DNA of 64,000 nt from Bacillus sp. S3 (GCF_005154805.1 NZ_CP039727.1:2725501-2789500); one strand, 5' to 3'; positions 27,526 to 36,153 are shown, numbered from the stretch's first letter. The notes: generated by a model not told the origin, from the letters alone. A program made the numbers and translations.

Positions 27526-28629
27526 TTAGTCATTCTGTTTAAATGTAACTTTTATTTGGACAATTTCCGAGCGGCTGCCGATTCGAATTGGTGTCCCCCA
27601 AAAGCCATATCCCGAAGAAACAATGGATTGAAGCTGACCGCGTTTAAGATATCCCCAATCATTTTCATAAATCTTCTTAGTAATCATGTTCATCGGAGCG
27701 ATTTGGCCGCGATGGGTATGTCCCGACACCATCAGGTCAACGCCATTGTTCTCGGCAATTTCTAAATCATACGGCTGGTGCTCAAGTAAAATCACCGGTT
27801 TCGTTATTTCCGCTTGCTTCATTAAATCAACCAGTTTGGCTCGGACAACATCTTGATATCCTCTATCTTTCCTGCCGATTAGAGTAATTCCATTATCCAA
27901 CTCCACTGTTTGATCGTCCAGAACATTCATGCCGCTATTCGTAAATACTTTTACCAAATCCGCACTTTGATCGCGATCATGATTACCAAATGATGCATAT
28001 ACCGGAGCATTTATTTGTTTTAATATTTGTGGAATTCCTTTGTCGAGATACGGTTTCACATCATCATCGATTATATCCCCTGGGAATAATACCAGGTCAG
28101 GATGCAGGGAATTGATTTCTTTAACAAGGTTTTTGGCATGGTTGGCACCAGACAGGACACCAAAATGCATATCAGACGCCATTACAATGTTCAGCGATTG
28201 TTTTCCTTCAACCCACTTCGGGATGTTGACTGTATATGTTCGAACAACTGGGCTGTACGCATTGAAAATGCCAAAAACTAGTAAGCAGCAAATGGCGATA
28301 CCAGTAGCGAAACCTGACCATTTCATTACATTTCTTTTCGAAAAGCGGGTAAATCTCGATAAAAAAACCAATAGATTCACAATCGGAAGTAAAAACAGCG
28401 AAAAATAAAAGATTCCCAGCCAAATGGCTCCAACCCATGTAATAATTTGAAATGCCTCTAACCAGCGCCCAAGCATAAATGAATAGGCGAAAAATATGAG
28501 AAGGACCCAATATATATACTTCGTTGACCGCTTATTTCCCCATATTGTCTGAATCCATTTCCACCCATTCCAGCCGATATAAAATAAAAGTAAATTGTAT
28601 ATCACAAAAACAACGATGAAAAAACCCAT
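27526..28629 (-). CDS. Membrane metallophosphoesterase, YkuE/YaeI-like
   Basis: A 367-residue protein. Four N-terminal membrane helices (residues ~5-25, 37-55, 65-90, 105-125) precede a calcineurin-like phosphoesterase domain with the metal ligands in ASDMHFG, PGDIIDD, FGNHDRD, LLEHQP and SGHTHRGQ. The catalytic domain is predicted outside the membrane. Substrates of this subgroup are poorly known; UDP-diacylglucosamine-like lipids or cell-wall nucleotides are possibilities. Confidence 0.88.
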   Translation of the reverse strand: MGFFIVVFVIYNLLLFYIGWNGWKWIQTIWGNKRSTKYIYWVLLIFFAYSFMLGRWLEAFQIITWVGAIWLGIFYFSLFLLPIVNLLVFLSRFTRFSKRNVMKWSGFATGIAICCLLVFGIFNAYSPVVRTYTVNIPKWVEGKQSLNIVMASDMHFGVLSGANHAKNLVKEINSLHPDLVLFPGDIIDDDVKPYLDKGIPQILKQINAPVYASFGNHDRDQSADLVKVFTNSGMNVLDDQTVELDNGITLIGRKDRGYQDVVRAKLVDLMKQAEITKPVILLEHQPYDLEIAENNGVDLMVSGHTHRGQIAPMNMITKKIYENDWGYLKRGQLQSIVSSGYGFWGTPIRIGSRSEIVQIKVTFKQND

Positions 28630-28834
28630 CCTATGAACCCCTCTACCTAGAATACTTACTTTTATTAGAACGTATTTACAGAAAAATCACAACTATTTGG
28701 TGCCTGACATCAAGTTCGACACAATTCTGTAATAAATATTGGTAGTTTTCTAAAATATTTCCAAGATTTTTGAAGGAGTTTGTCGAAATATAGAGAATGA
28801 AATAAGGGAGATTTTAAAATAAGGAGGAATTTGC

Positions 28835-29221
28835 TTGAAGAAATTATTAACCGTTTTATGTGGCATTTTGGTTGCTTTATCATTATTCGTGACAACTGGG
28901 AATACGGCGAAAGCGGCAGTTACTGTTCAATCAGATGAACTCTCAGGTGAATGTGGATGTGTTGTTGAACCTATCCTAGGATCTGAAAGAAATAAAATTG
29001 CTGCGAATTTAATCAGCAGTGAAGCCTTTAAAACAGTGAAAAAGAATCTTAAAAAAGATGGATTAAAATGGACAGATGCTAATTCATTAGAAGTAATACA
29101 TAATATTTCACACAACATAGTAATGGTTGGTGTCCCTTTTGAAAACAAGCATGGTGATGTATTTATGGCAGTATTTTTTGATGGAACTTTTATGGGTGTA
29201 TCGCCTGCAGATGAACACTAA
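28835..29221 (+). CDS. Small secreted protein of unknown function
   Basis: A 128-residue protein with a clear Sec signal peptide (MKKLLTVLCGILVALS core, cleavage near residue 27 after NTAKA), leaving a mature product of ~100 aa. The mature part starts with a GECGC cluster, then a basic helical region (SEAFKTVKKNLKKDG) and a hydrophobic beta-like end. The start is TTG at 28835 with AAGGAGG seven bases upstream. I recognise no family with certainty; the N-terminal half faintly recalls the precursors of halocin C8-like bacteriocins, but the Cys-rich C-terminal domain of those is absent. No immunity gene is nearby. Confidence 0.7.
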   Translation: MKKLLTVLCGILVALSLFVTTGNTAKAAVTVQSDELSGECGCVVEPILGSERNKIAANLISSEAFKTVKKNLKKDGLKWTDANSLEVIHNISHNIVMVGVPFENKHGDVFMAVFFDGTFMGVSPADEH

Positions 29222-29225
29222 AACA

Positions 29226-29262
29226 AAAATTCCCGACCTGTCGATTGGTTGGGAATTTTTGT
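29226..29262 (+). terminator. Terminator after small secreted protein
   Basis: AAAATTCCCGACC and GGTTGGGAATTTTT arms with one wobble pair and a T-rich end; also usable by the convergent hydrolase gene. Confidence 0.85.
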
Positions 29263-29277
29263 TGTTTTATTTTGAAA

Positions 29278-30066
29278 CTAAATACTTGATAGGTATTTCT
29301 TCATTTCAGAAATTAGTTCCTCATCGTTTTCATACATACTCATATGTCCGGACTCTTTTATTACCACTTGCTTGATGTTCTCCCTGCTAACCGAAAAGGT
29401 TTTTTCTGCTGGAATAATCTGATCCTGTTCTCCGGCGATTAATAATACCGGCAAGGCAGTGGACTCCAATACATTATTCCGATCAGGCCGATTCTTCATT
29501 GCTGTTAATGCACTAATGGCCCCCTTCGGTGATGTTGCGTACCCAATTTCTTTGGCTGTTTTTACATAATCCTGCTCAACGTTTTCGGGTGAAAACAGCT
29601 TCGGAATCAATCCATCAATGAGAGAATTCATTCCCTCATGTTGTACCTTTTCTACATTCGCCACTCTGCCCTTTTTCGCCTCTTCCGAATCGGGAAACGC
29701 AGTGGAATGGACAAGCGAGAATCCATTTAAATGGTCACTATATTTTTCAGCGAAGGCGAGTGTAATATAGCCCCCTAATGAATGGCCAAACATTGTAACC
29801 TTTTGAATATTTAATTGAACTAATAATTCCTTAAGAATGTCCGCATAATCCTCAATCGAAAAAATTTCTTTATCAATACTAGAATTTCCATGCCCTGGAA
29901 GGTCTGGGGCAATCACGCGGCAATTGGTTGATAGTTTTTGAATGACGTTTTCCCAATAACCCGAACTACCGCAAAAACCGTGGAGCAAAATGATTGCATC
30001 CCCTTCGCCCTCATCAACAAACGCAATGGTCGCATCTGGTAATGTTATTCTTTTTGTTATCATCAT
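29278..30066 (-). CDS. Alpha/beta hydrolase (MhpC-like)
   Basis: A 262-residue alpha/beta hydrolase. The oxyanion segment is ILLHGFCGSSGYW (residues ~27-39), the nucleophile elbow GHSLGGY (~95-101), the acid is in LIAGEQDQIIP and the His in KESGHMSMYE. It has no signal peptide and a short cap domain. The substrate is unknown; the nearest family members include menaquinone-pathway and esterase-like enzymes. AGGAG precedes the start. Confidence 0.88.
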   Translation of the reverse strand: MMITKRITLPDATIAFVDEGEGDAIILLHGFCGSSGYWENVIQKLSTNCRVIAPDLPGHGNSSIDKEIFSIEDYADILKELLVQLNIQKVTMFGHSLGGYITLAFAEKYSDHLNGFSLVHSTAFPDSEEAKKGRVANVEKVQHEGMNSLIDGLIPKLFSPENVEQDYVKTAKEIGYATSPKGAISALTAMKNRPDRNNVLESTALPVLLIAGEQDQIIPAEKTFSVSRENIKQVVIKESGHMSMYENDEELISEMKKYLSSI

Positions 30067-30114
30067 TAATCACTCCTCACTTTGTAGGTACCCATTAATA
30101 TAGAAAAAAATCAT

Positions 30115-30149
30115 AAAAAAGCATTACCTCATTTCGAAGCAATGCATTT
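30115..30149 (-). terminator. Probable terminator of the 82-aa gene
   Basis: AAAAAAGCATT (30115-30125) and AATGCATTTT (30141-30150) flank a loop; the minus-strand side ends in TTTTTT. Confidence 0.55.
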
Positions 30150-30152
30150 TGG

Positions 30153-30401
30153 TTATCCAATTTGTTCCTCATTGATATCATTGGTTATTAAGGAGCGTTT
30201 AGTTGGGATTAGCGTTAAATTCGATCTTTTAAATAAATAATCAAAGTGTTCAACTGGCATTGAACCATGGCCCTTGCTGTCACCAAGAATAAATTGGACA
30301 GTAACCCCATTATTGCTTTTCACCGTCATCGTTTCGGCTGAATTGAAAAATTCTTTAGCTGACTGTGAAATTTGGTATTTGGTTCCTTCTTCAATTAACA
30401 T
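30153..30401 (-). CDS. Hypothetical protein, 82 aa
   Basis: An 82-residue soluble protein with no recognised domain. It starts at ATG 30401 with AAAGGAG eight bases upstream, which supports real translation. It lies 78 bp downstream of the DUF1292 gene on the same strand and is followed by a hairpin. The sequence is mixed alpha/beta with an HGSMPVEHFDYLF core. Confidence 0.65.
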   Translation of the reverse strand: MLIEEGTKYQISQSAKEFFNSAETMTVKSNNGVTVQFILGDSKGHGSMPVEHFDYLFKRSNLTLIPTKRSLITNDINEEQIG

Positions 30402-30479
30402 GAGTGTTCTCCTTTGTAGATATTCTCCATGTTAGTATTCCAAAACCAAATTTATTCATACATAATTTTTCCAATCGAA

Positions 30480-30749
30480 TTATTCTTCTTCATCCATCAT
30501 TTCATCAAATGCAGCAGAAACCTTATCAAATTCCTCATCGCTTTCTATGGCGGAGAAATCCCCATCCTCATCAACCTTTAAAAAGAAAATATCAATATCG
30601 TCATCCGTTTCTTGTTTCACGTCTTCGGCAAAACCGACAGCAACATAATCTATTCCTTCAATCGTCATGACCCCTAGTACTTCTACTTCTTGCTCCTCAT
30701 TACTCTCGTCACTTATCGTAAAGATTTCTCCTACTTCAATTTTACTCAT
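30480..30749 (-). CDS. DUF1292 family protein (YrzB-like)
   Basis: An 89-residue, very acidic protein. The pattern IFTISDESNEEQEVEVLG, followed by YVAVGF and a Glu/Asp-rich tail ending DEMMDEEE, is that of DUF1292. Function unknown. The ATG at 30749 has GGGAG upstream; the ORF can be read nine codons further without a ribosome site. Confidence 0.82.
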   Translation of the reverse strand: MSKIEVGEIFTISDESNEEQEVEVLGVMTIEGIDYVAVGFAEDVKQETDDDIDIFFLKVDEDGDFSAIESDEEFDKVSAAFDEMMDEEE

Positions 30750-30891
30750 AATTAATTCTCCCTTCATAAAAAGCATTCTTCAAACAGTATTTCTATAAAA
30801 AATAAAATTTAACCTGTCAAATTCGTTTGATTACTAATCCCTTAATAATTATATATAATGAAATTTATAAAAGATACTAAGGAGAACCGCT

Positions 30892-31188
30892 ATGAATCAA
30901 AAAGAACTAGAACGAAAGATTATTCAACACTATCAAGGAGAAGAGAAAATGATGATTCTCGTATTTGCACAATGGTGTGTAAATCATGACCTTGATCCAC
31001 AAAACCTTTATGCAGCTGCCTATCCAAATCAATCATCTAACCCTGCCCTGCATGAGGCAATGGAGCTGACAGTTTCTAAAGAGGAAGCGGGGGAAATTAC
31101 GGACGAAACATTGCTAGGTGTTTTATCATTGTTCGGCAATGATGATCTAGCTTTTGTTGTAACAGAAGAAATTCGCAAAATGAAATAA
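30892..31188 (+). CDS. Conserved hypothetical protein, 98 aa
   Basis: A 98-residue acidic, helical, soluble protein starting MNQKELERKIIQHYQGEEKM. It looks like a conserved Bacillus small protein, but I cannot name its family. AAGGAG precedes the ATG and a strong terminator follows, so it is a single-gene unit. Confidence 0.72.
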   Translation: MNQKELERKIIQHYQGEEKMMILVFAQWCVNHDLDPQNLYAAAYPNQSSNPALHEAMELTVSKEEAGEITDETLLGVLSLFGNDDLAFVVTEEIRKMK

Positions 31189-31197
31189 ATAAACAAA

Positions 31198-31241
31198 ACA
31201 CCCGTTTTTCTGATGAGTTAGAAAAACGGGTGTCTTTTTTT
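31198..31241. terminator. Terminator between 98-aa gene and feoB
   Basis: ACACCCGTTTTTCT and AGAAAAACGGGTGT arms (14 bp, perfect) with a seven-T tail. The feoB stop codon lies in the T run, so it also serves the convergent feo operon. Confidence 0.9.
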
Positions 31242-32613
31242 ATAGGATACCAAGCAATCTCACTGTTTGCGTAATAATAAGGGGAACGAGGATGGCAATC
31301 ACTGTCGGAATAAGAAAGGCCAGGAACGTCCACTTTTTACTCTTCGTTTCCTTATAAATATTCAGCAATGTCGTTCCGCACGGATAATGGAGAAGTGAAA
31401 ACAACATCATATTTAATGCTGTGAGCCATGTCCAACCGTGATCTAGGAAAATTTTCTTTAAATCTACCAGACTGTTAACCTCTGTTAAAGACCCTGTTGA
31501 CAAATAGCCCATTAAAAGGATCGGCAGGACAATTTCATTTGCCGGCAGCCCAAGAATAAACGCCATCATGATGTACCCATCAAGACCAAGAAGTTTACCA
31601 AACGGGTCTAAAAATTCCACCGCATACATCAAAATACTAATATCGCCGATGTAAATATTTGCAAACACCCAGGTGAGAATGGCTGCAGGTGCAGCTACTT
31701 TAACCGCCCTGACTAATACGGACCATGATTTTGTTAATGATGAGCGGATCACTGTATCAAAAAACTTAGGTTTCCGGTATGGCGGCAGTTCTAACGTATA
31801 ATGGGTAGGAATTCCTTTTAAAGCTGTTTTTGATAATACCCAGGAGACAAAAAACGTAACAATGATTCCAAAGAGAACAATGCCAACAATCACACTTGTG
31901 GTAACAAGGGACTTTAGCCCCCCGGTAAAATTGGCTGCCATAAAAAGGGATGCTAACACAATTAATGTTCCCCAGCGTCCATTACATGGAACAAAATTGT
32001 TTGTAAGAATGGCGAGCATCCGCTCCCTAGGTGATTCGATAATCCGTGTGGAAATAACGGCGGCGGCATTACAGCCAAATCCCATGGCCATCGTCAACGA
32101 CTGTTTCCCATGTGCCCCAACCCTTTTAAACAATCGATCCATATTAAAGGCCACTCGAGGTAAATAACCATAATTTTCAAGCAAGGCGAAAGAGGGGAAG
32201 AAAATTGCCATTGGCGGCAGCATCACACTGATCACCCAGGTCGTTCCACGGTATAAACCGAGTACAAGCATTCCATGAAGCCAATCCGGTGCATGGAGGA
32301 AAGCAAAAAACGTGGTTAAGTATCCTTCAATAAAACCAAAAAACTCAGCTAGCATCGATGAGGGAATATTTGCTCCAGCAATGGTTAAATAAAATAATAC
32401 ACCTAGCAAGACAATCATAATCGGAAAACCGAATATCGGTGAAGTAAATATCGCATCCAGTTTTTCTGTACGAGTATCCCTTTTTGAATTAGTATAAGAA
32501 ATTCCTTCGCGGCATAATGTATGGCTCCTGTCGTATAGATGTTCCACAATGTCATCTCGCAGCTTAGACGTTGACAAACTTTGTGCCTCAACATAAAGCT
32601 CTTGAATACTCAT
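31240..32613 (-). CDS. feoB: FeoB membrane (permease) portion, separate gene
   Basis: A 457-residue protein corresponding to the C-terminal membrane half of FeoB: a helical linker, then about eight to ten helices with the Gate-type repeats. Conserved Cys/Asn motifs such as GFGCNAAAV and VPCNGRWGT of the inner repeat, and YPCGTTLLNIYKE near the end, are visible. It moves ferrous iron across the membrane. The ATG at 32613 overlaps the stop of the GTPase gene (ATGA) and has a full GAGGAGG seven bases upstream, so this is a designed split rather than a simple frameshift. Confidence 0.9.
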   Translation of the reverse strand: MSIQELYVEAQSLSTSKLRDDIVEHLYDRSHTLCREGISYTNSKRDTRTEKLDAIFTSPIFGFPIMIVLLGVLFYLTIAGANIPSSMLAEFFGFIEGYLTTFFAFLHAPDWLHGMLVLGLYRGTTWVISVMLPPMAIFFPSFALLENYGYLPRVAFNMDRLFKRVGAHGKQSLTMAMGFGCNAAAVISTRIIESPRERMLAILTNNFVPCNGRWGTLIVLASLFMAANFTGGLKSLVTTSVIVGIVLFGIIVTFFVSWVLSKTALKGIPTHYTLELPPYRKPKFFDTVIRSSLTKSWSVLVRAVKVAAPAAILTWVFANIYIGDISILMYAVEFLDPFGKLLGLDGYIMMAFILGLPANEIVLPILLMGYLSTGSLTEVNSLVDLKKIFLDHGWTWLTALNMMLFSLLHYPCGTTLLNIYKETKSKKWTFLAFLIPTVIAILVPLIITQTVRLLGIL

Positions 32614-33305
32614 TCCCAAACCTCCTCACGAATCAGTCGTTTGCTAATTTCATTGAGTAATGTCGAATCACCATCTAGTAATCTTAAAGAAACCCAGCGC
32701 GAAGAAATTTGATTTCCCACCACTTCAATCACCTTAGGTTCAATTTGTCGTATTTTTTCTTCGATTTCTTCAGGATACTTCAACTGAACCGGATTACATT
32801 CAATTGCCCCTGTTACAATCCGGTCAATGGTATCGAGAAGCATCGGGAATCCCTTCTTATTTCTGGCAGAAATTTTAATGACTGGCACCCCTAATCGATT
32901 GGTCAACAATCGTTCATTAATACGAATGCCCTGATGTTCGGCGACATCGATTAAATTAATGCAAACCACAACATTTTTGGTCATCTCTAACACCTGGAGC
33001 GCCAAATTGAAGTTCCGCTCCAATGAGGTGGCATCCAGCACAACAAGTGTCACATCCGGTTTTTCAAAAACAATATAGTTTCTCGCCACTTCTTCGTCCG
33101 TTGAATTTGAAAAAAGCGAATAGGTGCCGGGTAAATCGATTAGATGAAAGGTTTTCTCTTTAAATGCTAAACTGCCCTTCGCAAGGGAAACCGTCTTTCC
33201 AGCCCAGTTTCCTGTATGCTGCCTAAGTCCGGTGAGGGCATTGAACAACGTACTTTTACCGGTATTCGGATTCCCCGCTAAGGCAATTCGGTACTCATTC
33301 CCCAT
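32610..33305 (-). CDS. feoB: FeoB GTPase portion, separate gene
   Basis: A 231-residue protein with the FeoB G domain: G1 GNPNTGKST (residues ~9-17), G2 Thr in the TGNWAGKTV switch, G3 DLPGTYS, then NLIDVAE in the G4 position, where the usual NKxD/NMxD reads NLID. A helical GDI-like region follows (residues ~160-231). It regulates the membrane half encoded next. The ATG at 33305 overlaps the feoA stop by 11 bp and gives the normal FeoB N-terminus; upstream in-frame codons only shadow feoA. Confidence 0.9.
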   Translation of the reverse strand: MGNEYRIALAGNPNTGKSTLFNALTGLRQHTGNWAGKTVSLAKGSLAFKEKTFHLIDLPGTYSLFSNSTDEEVARNYIVFEKPDVTLVVLDATSLERNFNLALQVLEMTKNVVVCINLIDVAEHQGIRINERLLTNRLGVPVIKISARNKKGFPMLLDTIDRIVTGAIECNPVQLKYPEEIEEKIRQIEPKVIEVVGNQISSRWVSLRLLDGDSTLLNEISKRLIREEVWE

Positions 33306-33549
33306 CAGATACCAGCTCCCCTTCAATTCTAGAACTCTCTTCTTTCCGGAGAGCAATGGTTGTTTGACTGACCCGAAAGGCAATTGGGTCACCCAATGGA
33401 CTTTTACGGACAACCTCCACCATTGCTCCCTTTACAAATCCCAAATCTAATAATCTTCTTCTCATTACCCCATCTAAATGCAGGGACTTGATTTTTATCA
33501 AATTTCCCTTCTCCCCATTAACCAATTGAATTATTTTAGGTTTATCCAT
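33295..33549 (-). CDS. feoA: FeoA, ferrous iron transport accessory protein
   Basis: An 84-residue SH3-like FeoA-domain protein. The core RRRLLDLGFVKGAMVEVVRKSPLGDPIAFRV is typical, although its length slightly exceeds the ~75 aa of the family. It assists FeoB in Fe(II) uptake. It is the first gene of the three-gene feo operon, behind a promoter with an embedded palindrome. Confidence 0.9.
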   Translation of the reverse strand: MDKPKIIQLVNGEKGNLIKIKSLHLDGVMRRRLLDLGFVKGAMVEVVRKSPLGDPIAFRVSQTTIALRKEESSRIEGELVSDGE

Positions 33550-33597
33550 CTCTCTTTCCCCTTCCCGAAAATCTTTCCCGAGTGCAACTTTTATTCA

Positions 33598-33626
33598 ATT
33601 ATATGAGATAGTTGCAACTATTGCCA
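33598..33626 (-). promoter_or_regulatory. feo promoter with perfect 14-bp palindrome in the spacer
   Basis: On the minus strand, TGGCAA (33626-33621) and TATAAT (33603-33598) are 17 bp apart. The spacer contains ATAGTTGCAACTAT (33608-33621), a perfect palindrome, and a partial copy AGTTGCACT lies downstream (33589-33581). The placement is that of a repressor operator; it does not resemble the Fur consensus. Confidence 0.65.
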
Positions 33627-33631
33627 CCTTT

Positions 33632-33669
33632 TTATAAAAAATAAGCTGCCCTCTTTTTAAAGGCAGCTT
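33632..33669 (-). terminator. Terminator of helicase/small-ORF transcript
   Basis: AAGCTGCC (33643-33650) and GGCAGCTT (33662-33669), followed on the minus strand by ATTTTTTAT. Confidence 0.85.
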
Positions 33670-33683
33670 AAATTAATCAGATA

Positions 33684-33806
33684 TTATGTCAAAACCTCGC
33701 GCAAGACAATACCGAGTGAGATGTCGATGAACATTGAAGTTAATGTACCGAGAAAGAAATACTCCACCCAATCCCAATCAATCAAATGAGTGTAAACTGC
33801 TTCCAT
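33684..33806 (-). CDS. Putative 40-aa membrane miniprotein overlapping the helicase 3' end
   Basis: ATG at 33806 to TAA at 33684 encodes 40 residues with start MEAVYTHLIDWDWVEYFF and a hydrophobic segment (about residues 17-34) ending in a charged REVLT tail, like a single-span membrane miniprotein. It overlaps the helicase gene by 25 bp in another frame and ends just before the terminator, so it lies in the same transcript. No strong Shine-Dalgarno is visible; coupling to the helicase stop is possible. The protein-like composition in otherwise non-coding DNA is the main support. Confidence 0.5.
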   Translation of the reverse strand: MEAVYTHLIDWDWVEYFFLGTLTSMFIDISLGIVLREVLT

Positions 33807-36058
33807 TCTTGAGGCAAGAGCATTTGATACTGCTCTTGTAAAAAACGGTCGTCAACAAGGACAATTGTCCCATGATCTGTTTCCGAGCGAATCAATCGTC
33901 CGCCCGCCTGTAACACCTTATTCATGCCTGGATACACATAGGCATAATCATACCCATTTTTGCCCTGATGGTTAAAATGATCCTTTATTAAGTCTCGTTC
34001 AAAACAAAGCTGTGGCAATCCTACACCCACGACCACCACTCCATTTAAACGATCACCGATTAAATCGACACCCTCGGAAAAAATCCCGCCAAGCACGGCA
34101 AATCCAAGCAAGGTCTCGTTCTGCTCAGGCTTAAAGGCTGCTATAAACTCTTCCCGTTCTGCTTCCGACATCCCCGTCGTTTGAATTAATGTTCGGGTTT
34201 CCTTATTTACTTCCTTGAATTGCTCATAAACAGATAGCAAATATTGATAGGAGGGGAAGAAAATCAAGTAATTTCCTGGCCTTTTTTTAGTTAATGCTTG
34301 CATAATCGAAACAATCGGGCTCTTAGTCCGTTCCCGATCCCTGAAACGAGTCGATAATGGCTTGATAAAAACATCGACTTGTTCTTTTGAGAACGGCGAA
34401 GGGATGGATAGTAGATAATCCTCTTTCTCCCCGCCAAGGATATCTTGATAATAGGGTAACGGTGAAAGCGTGGCGGAAAAATACACCTTAGTACTATACC
34501 CTTTCCCCATTTGTTTAAGGAGTTTCGATGGATCTATGCAAAACAGTTTGACAATCACGTCATTTTTATTTTTTTCTCCGTAGATAACGTAATGTTCATC
34601 GAGAAGTTCAACGATTTTCAAAAAGTTATTTACCATGAAATACGCTTCCAATAGATTTTGTGAAGCATCTGTCCGAAGGCATTGCTCCGTATCCTTAATA
34701 AATTGACGGAGTTGCTCTAAAAAAGACTCATCTAGGTGGGTTAAGATAAACTCATTATTCTTGCCATATATCTTTTTTATCGAAATAAACGAGGCATTTA
34801 ATTTACTAGCCGCCTCAAAGATTACCTTATTGACGCCTTTAAAGTCTTTTTTCAGTTGGAGAAACGTTTCTTTATGTAAAGAAGCTGAGAACATCTCCCG
34901 GCCGCGATCAACTAAATTATGTGCCTCGTCCACCAATAAAATGCTTGCCTTCTTTTGCACCTCGAACAACCGCTTTAATGACACCCTTGGGTCAAAAATA
35001 TAATTGTAATCACAAATGATCGCATCAACCGTATATGCAAGGTCAAGCGAAAATTCAAAAGGGCAAACTGTATACTTACGGGCATAGGATTCGATAACCT
35101 CGCGGGTCATAGCCGTTTCATTTGTTAAAATGTCGAGAACGGCATCATTAATCCGGTCATAATAGCCATCTGCAAACTCGCAGTAATCCTTTTGGCATTT
35201 CGTTTCTTCCTTAAAACATACCTTATCCTTCGCCGTAATTGTGACGGCATTTAGATGAAGGCCACAGGAACGCATCTTGGAAAATGCCTCCTCAGCAGTC
35301 GTTCGGGTAATCGTCTTGGCAGTTAGATAGAACATCCGATTCAGCTGTCCTTCTCCCATTGCCTTAACGGCTGGAAAAAGGGTAGAAATGGTCTTGCCAA
35401 TTCCTGTCGGCGCTTTGGCGAATAGATTTTTTCCATCTATAATAGATTTATAAACGCCCCCAGCTAATTTTCGCTGCCCGGCTCGATAGGTTTCAAAAGG
35501 GAAAGCCAGAGCTTTACAGCTTTCATTTCGTTTATTCCGGTGCTCTCGCTGCAGCTTGGCATATGGGGCGTAGCCTTCAACCACATTAAAAACAAATAAC
35601 TCTAATTCTGAGAAAGTATACTTCTTGTTAAAATATTGTTTAGCTTCCGTCTCGATATGGACATAGGTTAACTGTACGCTGATTTCCGGCAGCGCATGAT
35701 CTTTTGCATATATATAGGCATACACGTTCGCTTGAGCCCAGTGTACAGGGAAACCTTCTCCCGTCATTTGGTCAAGCGGCATGGTGATAGACTTAATTTC
35801 ATCGATTGTGACGTTCCCGTCATGAAATAACAGACCATCACATCTGCCGTCAATAATAAATGTGAGGCCATCATAGGCAATTTCCGTTTTAAGAAAAACC
35901 TCTTTTTGATCACCATCACGATAGGTTTTCTGGATCTTTTGGTGAATCCTTGTTCCATCTGCCAGTGTCGACTGAGTACGGAAACGGGCATCAATACTGC
36001 CGCTGTTATATACGTGTTCAACGAGAGATCGAACGGATATATGAATTTTATCTGCCAT
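33782..36058 (-). CDS. XPD/DinG-like Fe-S helicase with N-terminal PD-(D/E)XK nuclease-like domain
   Basis: A 758-residue protein. The N-terminal ~190 residues look like a RecB-type nuclease domain (DGRCDGLLF, then IDEIKS, giving the D...ExK active-site pattern). A superfamily-2 helicase follows: motif I APTGIGKT near residue 220, an Fe-S-type Cys cluster (VCFKEETKCQKDYC, later TVCPF), DEAH box LLVDEAHNL, and C-terminal motifs including VYPGMNKVLQAGGRLIRSETD (QxxGRxxR). It probably unwinds and trims damaged or branched DNA. The ATG at 36058 is used because AGGTG lies upstream; a longer frame adds 25 hydrophobic residues with no ribosome site. Confidence 0.85.
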   Translation of the reverse strand: MADKIHISVRSLVEHVYNSGSIDARFRTQSTLADGTRIHQKIQKTYRDGDQKEVFLKTEIAYDGLTFIIDGRCDGLLFHDGNVTIDEIKSITMPLDQMTGEGFPVHWAQANVYAYIYAKDHALPEISVQLTYVHIETEAKQYFNKKYTFSELELFVFNVVEGYAPYAKLQREHRNKRNESCKALAFPFETYRAGQRKLAGGVYKSIIDGKNLFAKAPTGIGKTISTLFPAVKAMGEGQLNRMFYLTAKTITRTTAEEAFSKMRSCGLHLNAVTITAKDKVCFKEETKCQKDYCEFADGYYDRINDAVLDILTNETAMTREVIESYARKYTVCPFEFSLDLAYTVDAIICDYNYIFDPRVSLKRLFEVQKKASILLVDEAHNLVDRGREMFSASLHKETFLQLKKDFKGVNKVIFEAASKLNASFISIKKIYGKNNEFILTHLDESFLEQLRQFIKDTEQCLRTDASQNLLEAYFMVNNFLKIVELLDEHYVIYGEKNKNDVIVKLFCIDPSKLLKQMGKGYSTKVYFSATLSPLPYYQDILGGEKEDYLLSIPSPFSKEQVDVFIKPLSTRFRDRERTKSPIVSIMQALTKKRPGNYLIFFPSYQYLLSVYEQFKEVNKETRTLIQTTGMSEAEREEFIAAFKPEQNETLLGFAVLGGIFSEGVDLIGDRLNGVVVVGVGLPQLCFERDLIKDHFNHQGKNGYDYAYVYPGMNKVLQAGGRLIRSETDHGTIVLVDDRFLQEQYQMLLPQEWKQFTLI

Positions 36059-36114
36059 GAGAACACCTGCTAACTTAAGGGGAATGTACGTTTGTATATA
36101 CAGTATAACAGAAA

Positions 36115-36144
36115 CCAAAAAAATAGGCGCCATTTCAGCGCCTA
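36115..36144 (-). terminator. Terminator of proBA
   Basis: TAGGCGC (36124-36130) and GCGCCTA (36138-36144) form the stem; the minus strand continues with a T run. Confidence 0.82.
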
Positions 36145-36153
36145 AAACAAATT

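Noticed and set aside
28835..29221. Halocin C8-like bacteriocin
   Set aside because: Only a faint N-terminal resemblance; the Cys-rich peptide domain and immunity gene are missing.
31240..33305. FeoB split as a frameshift or assembly error
   Set aside because: The second half has its own ATG with an ideal ribosome site, overlapping the first stop as ATGA.
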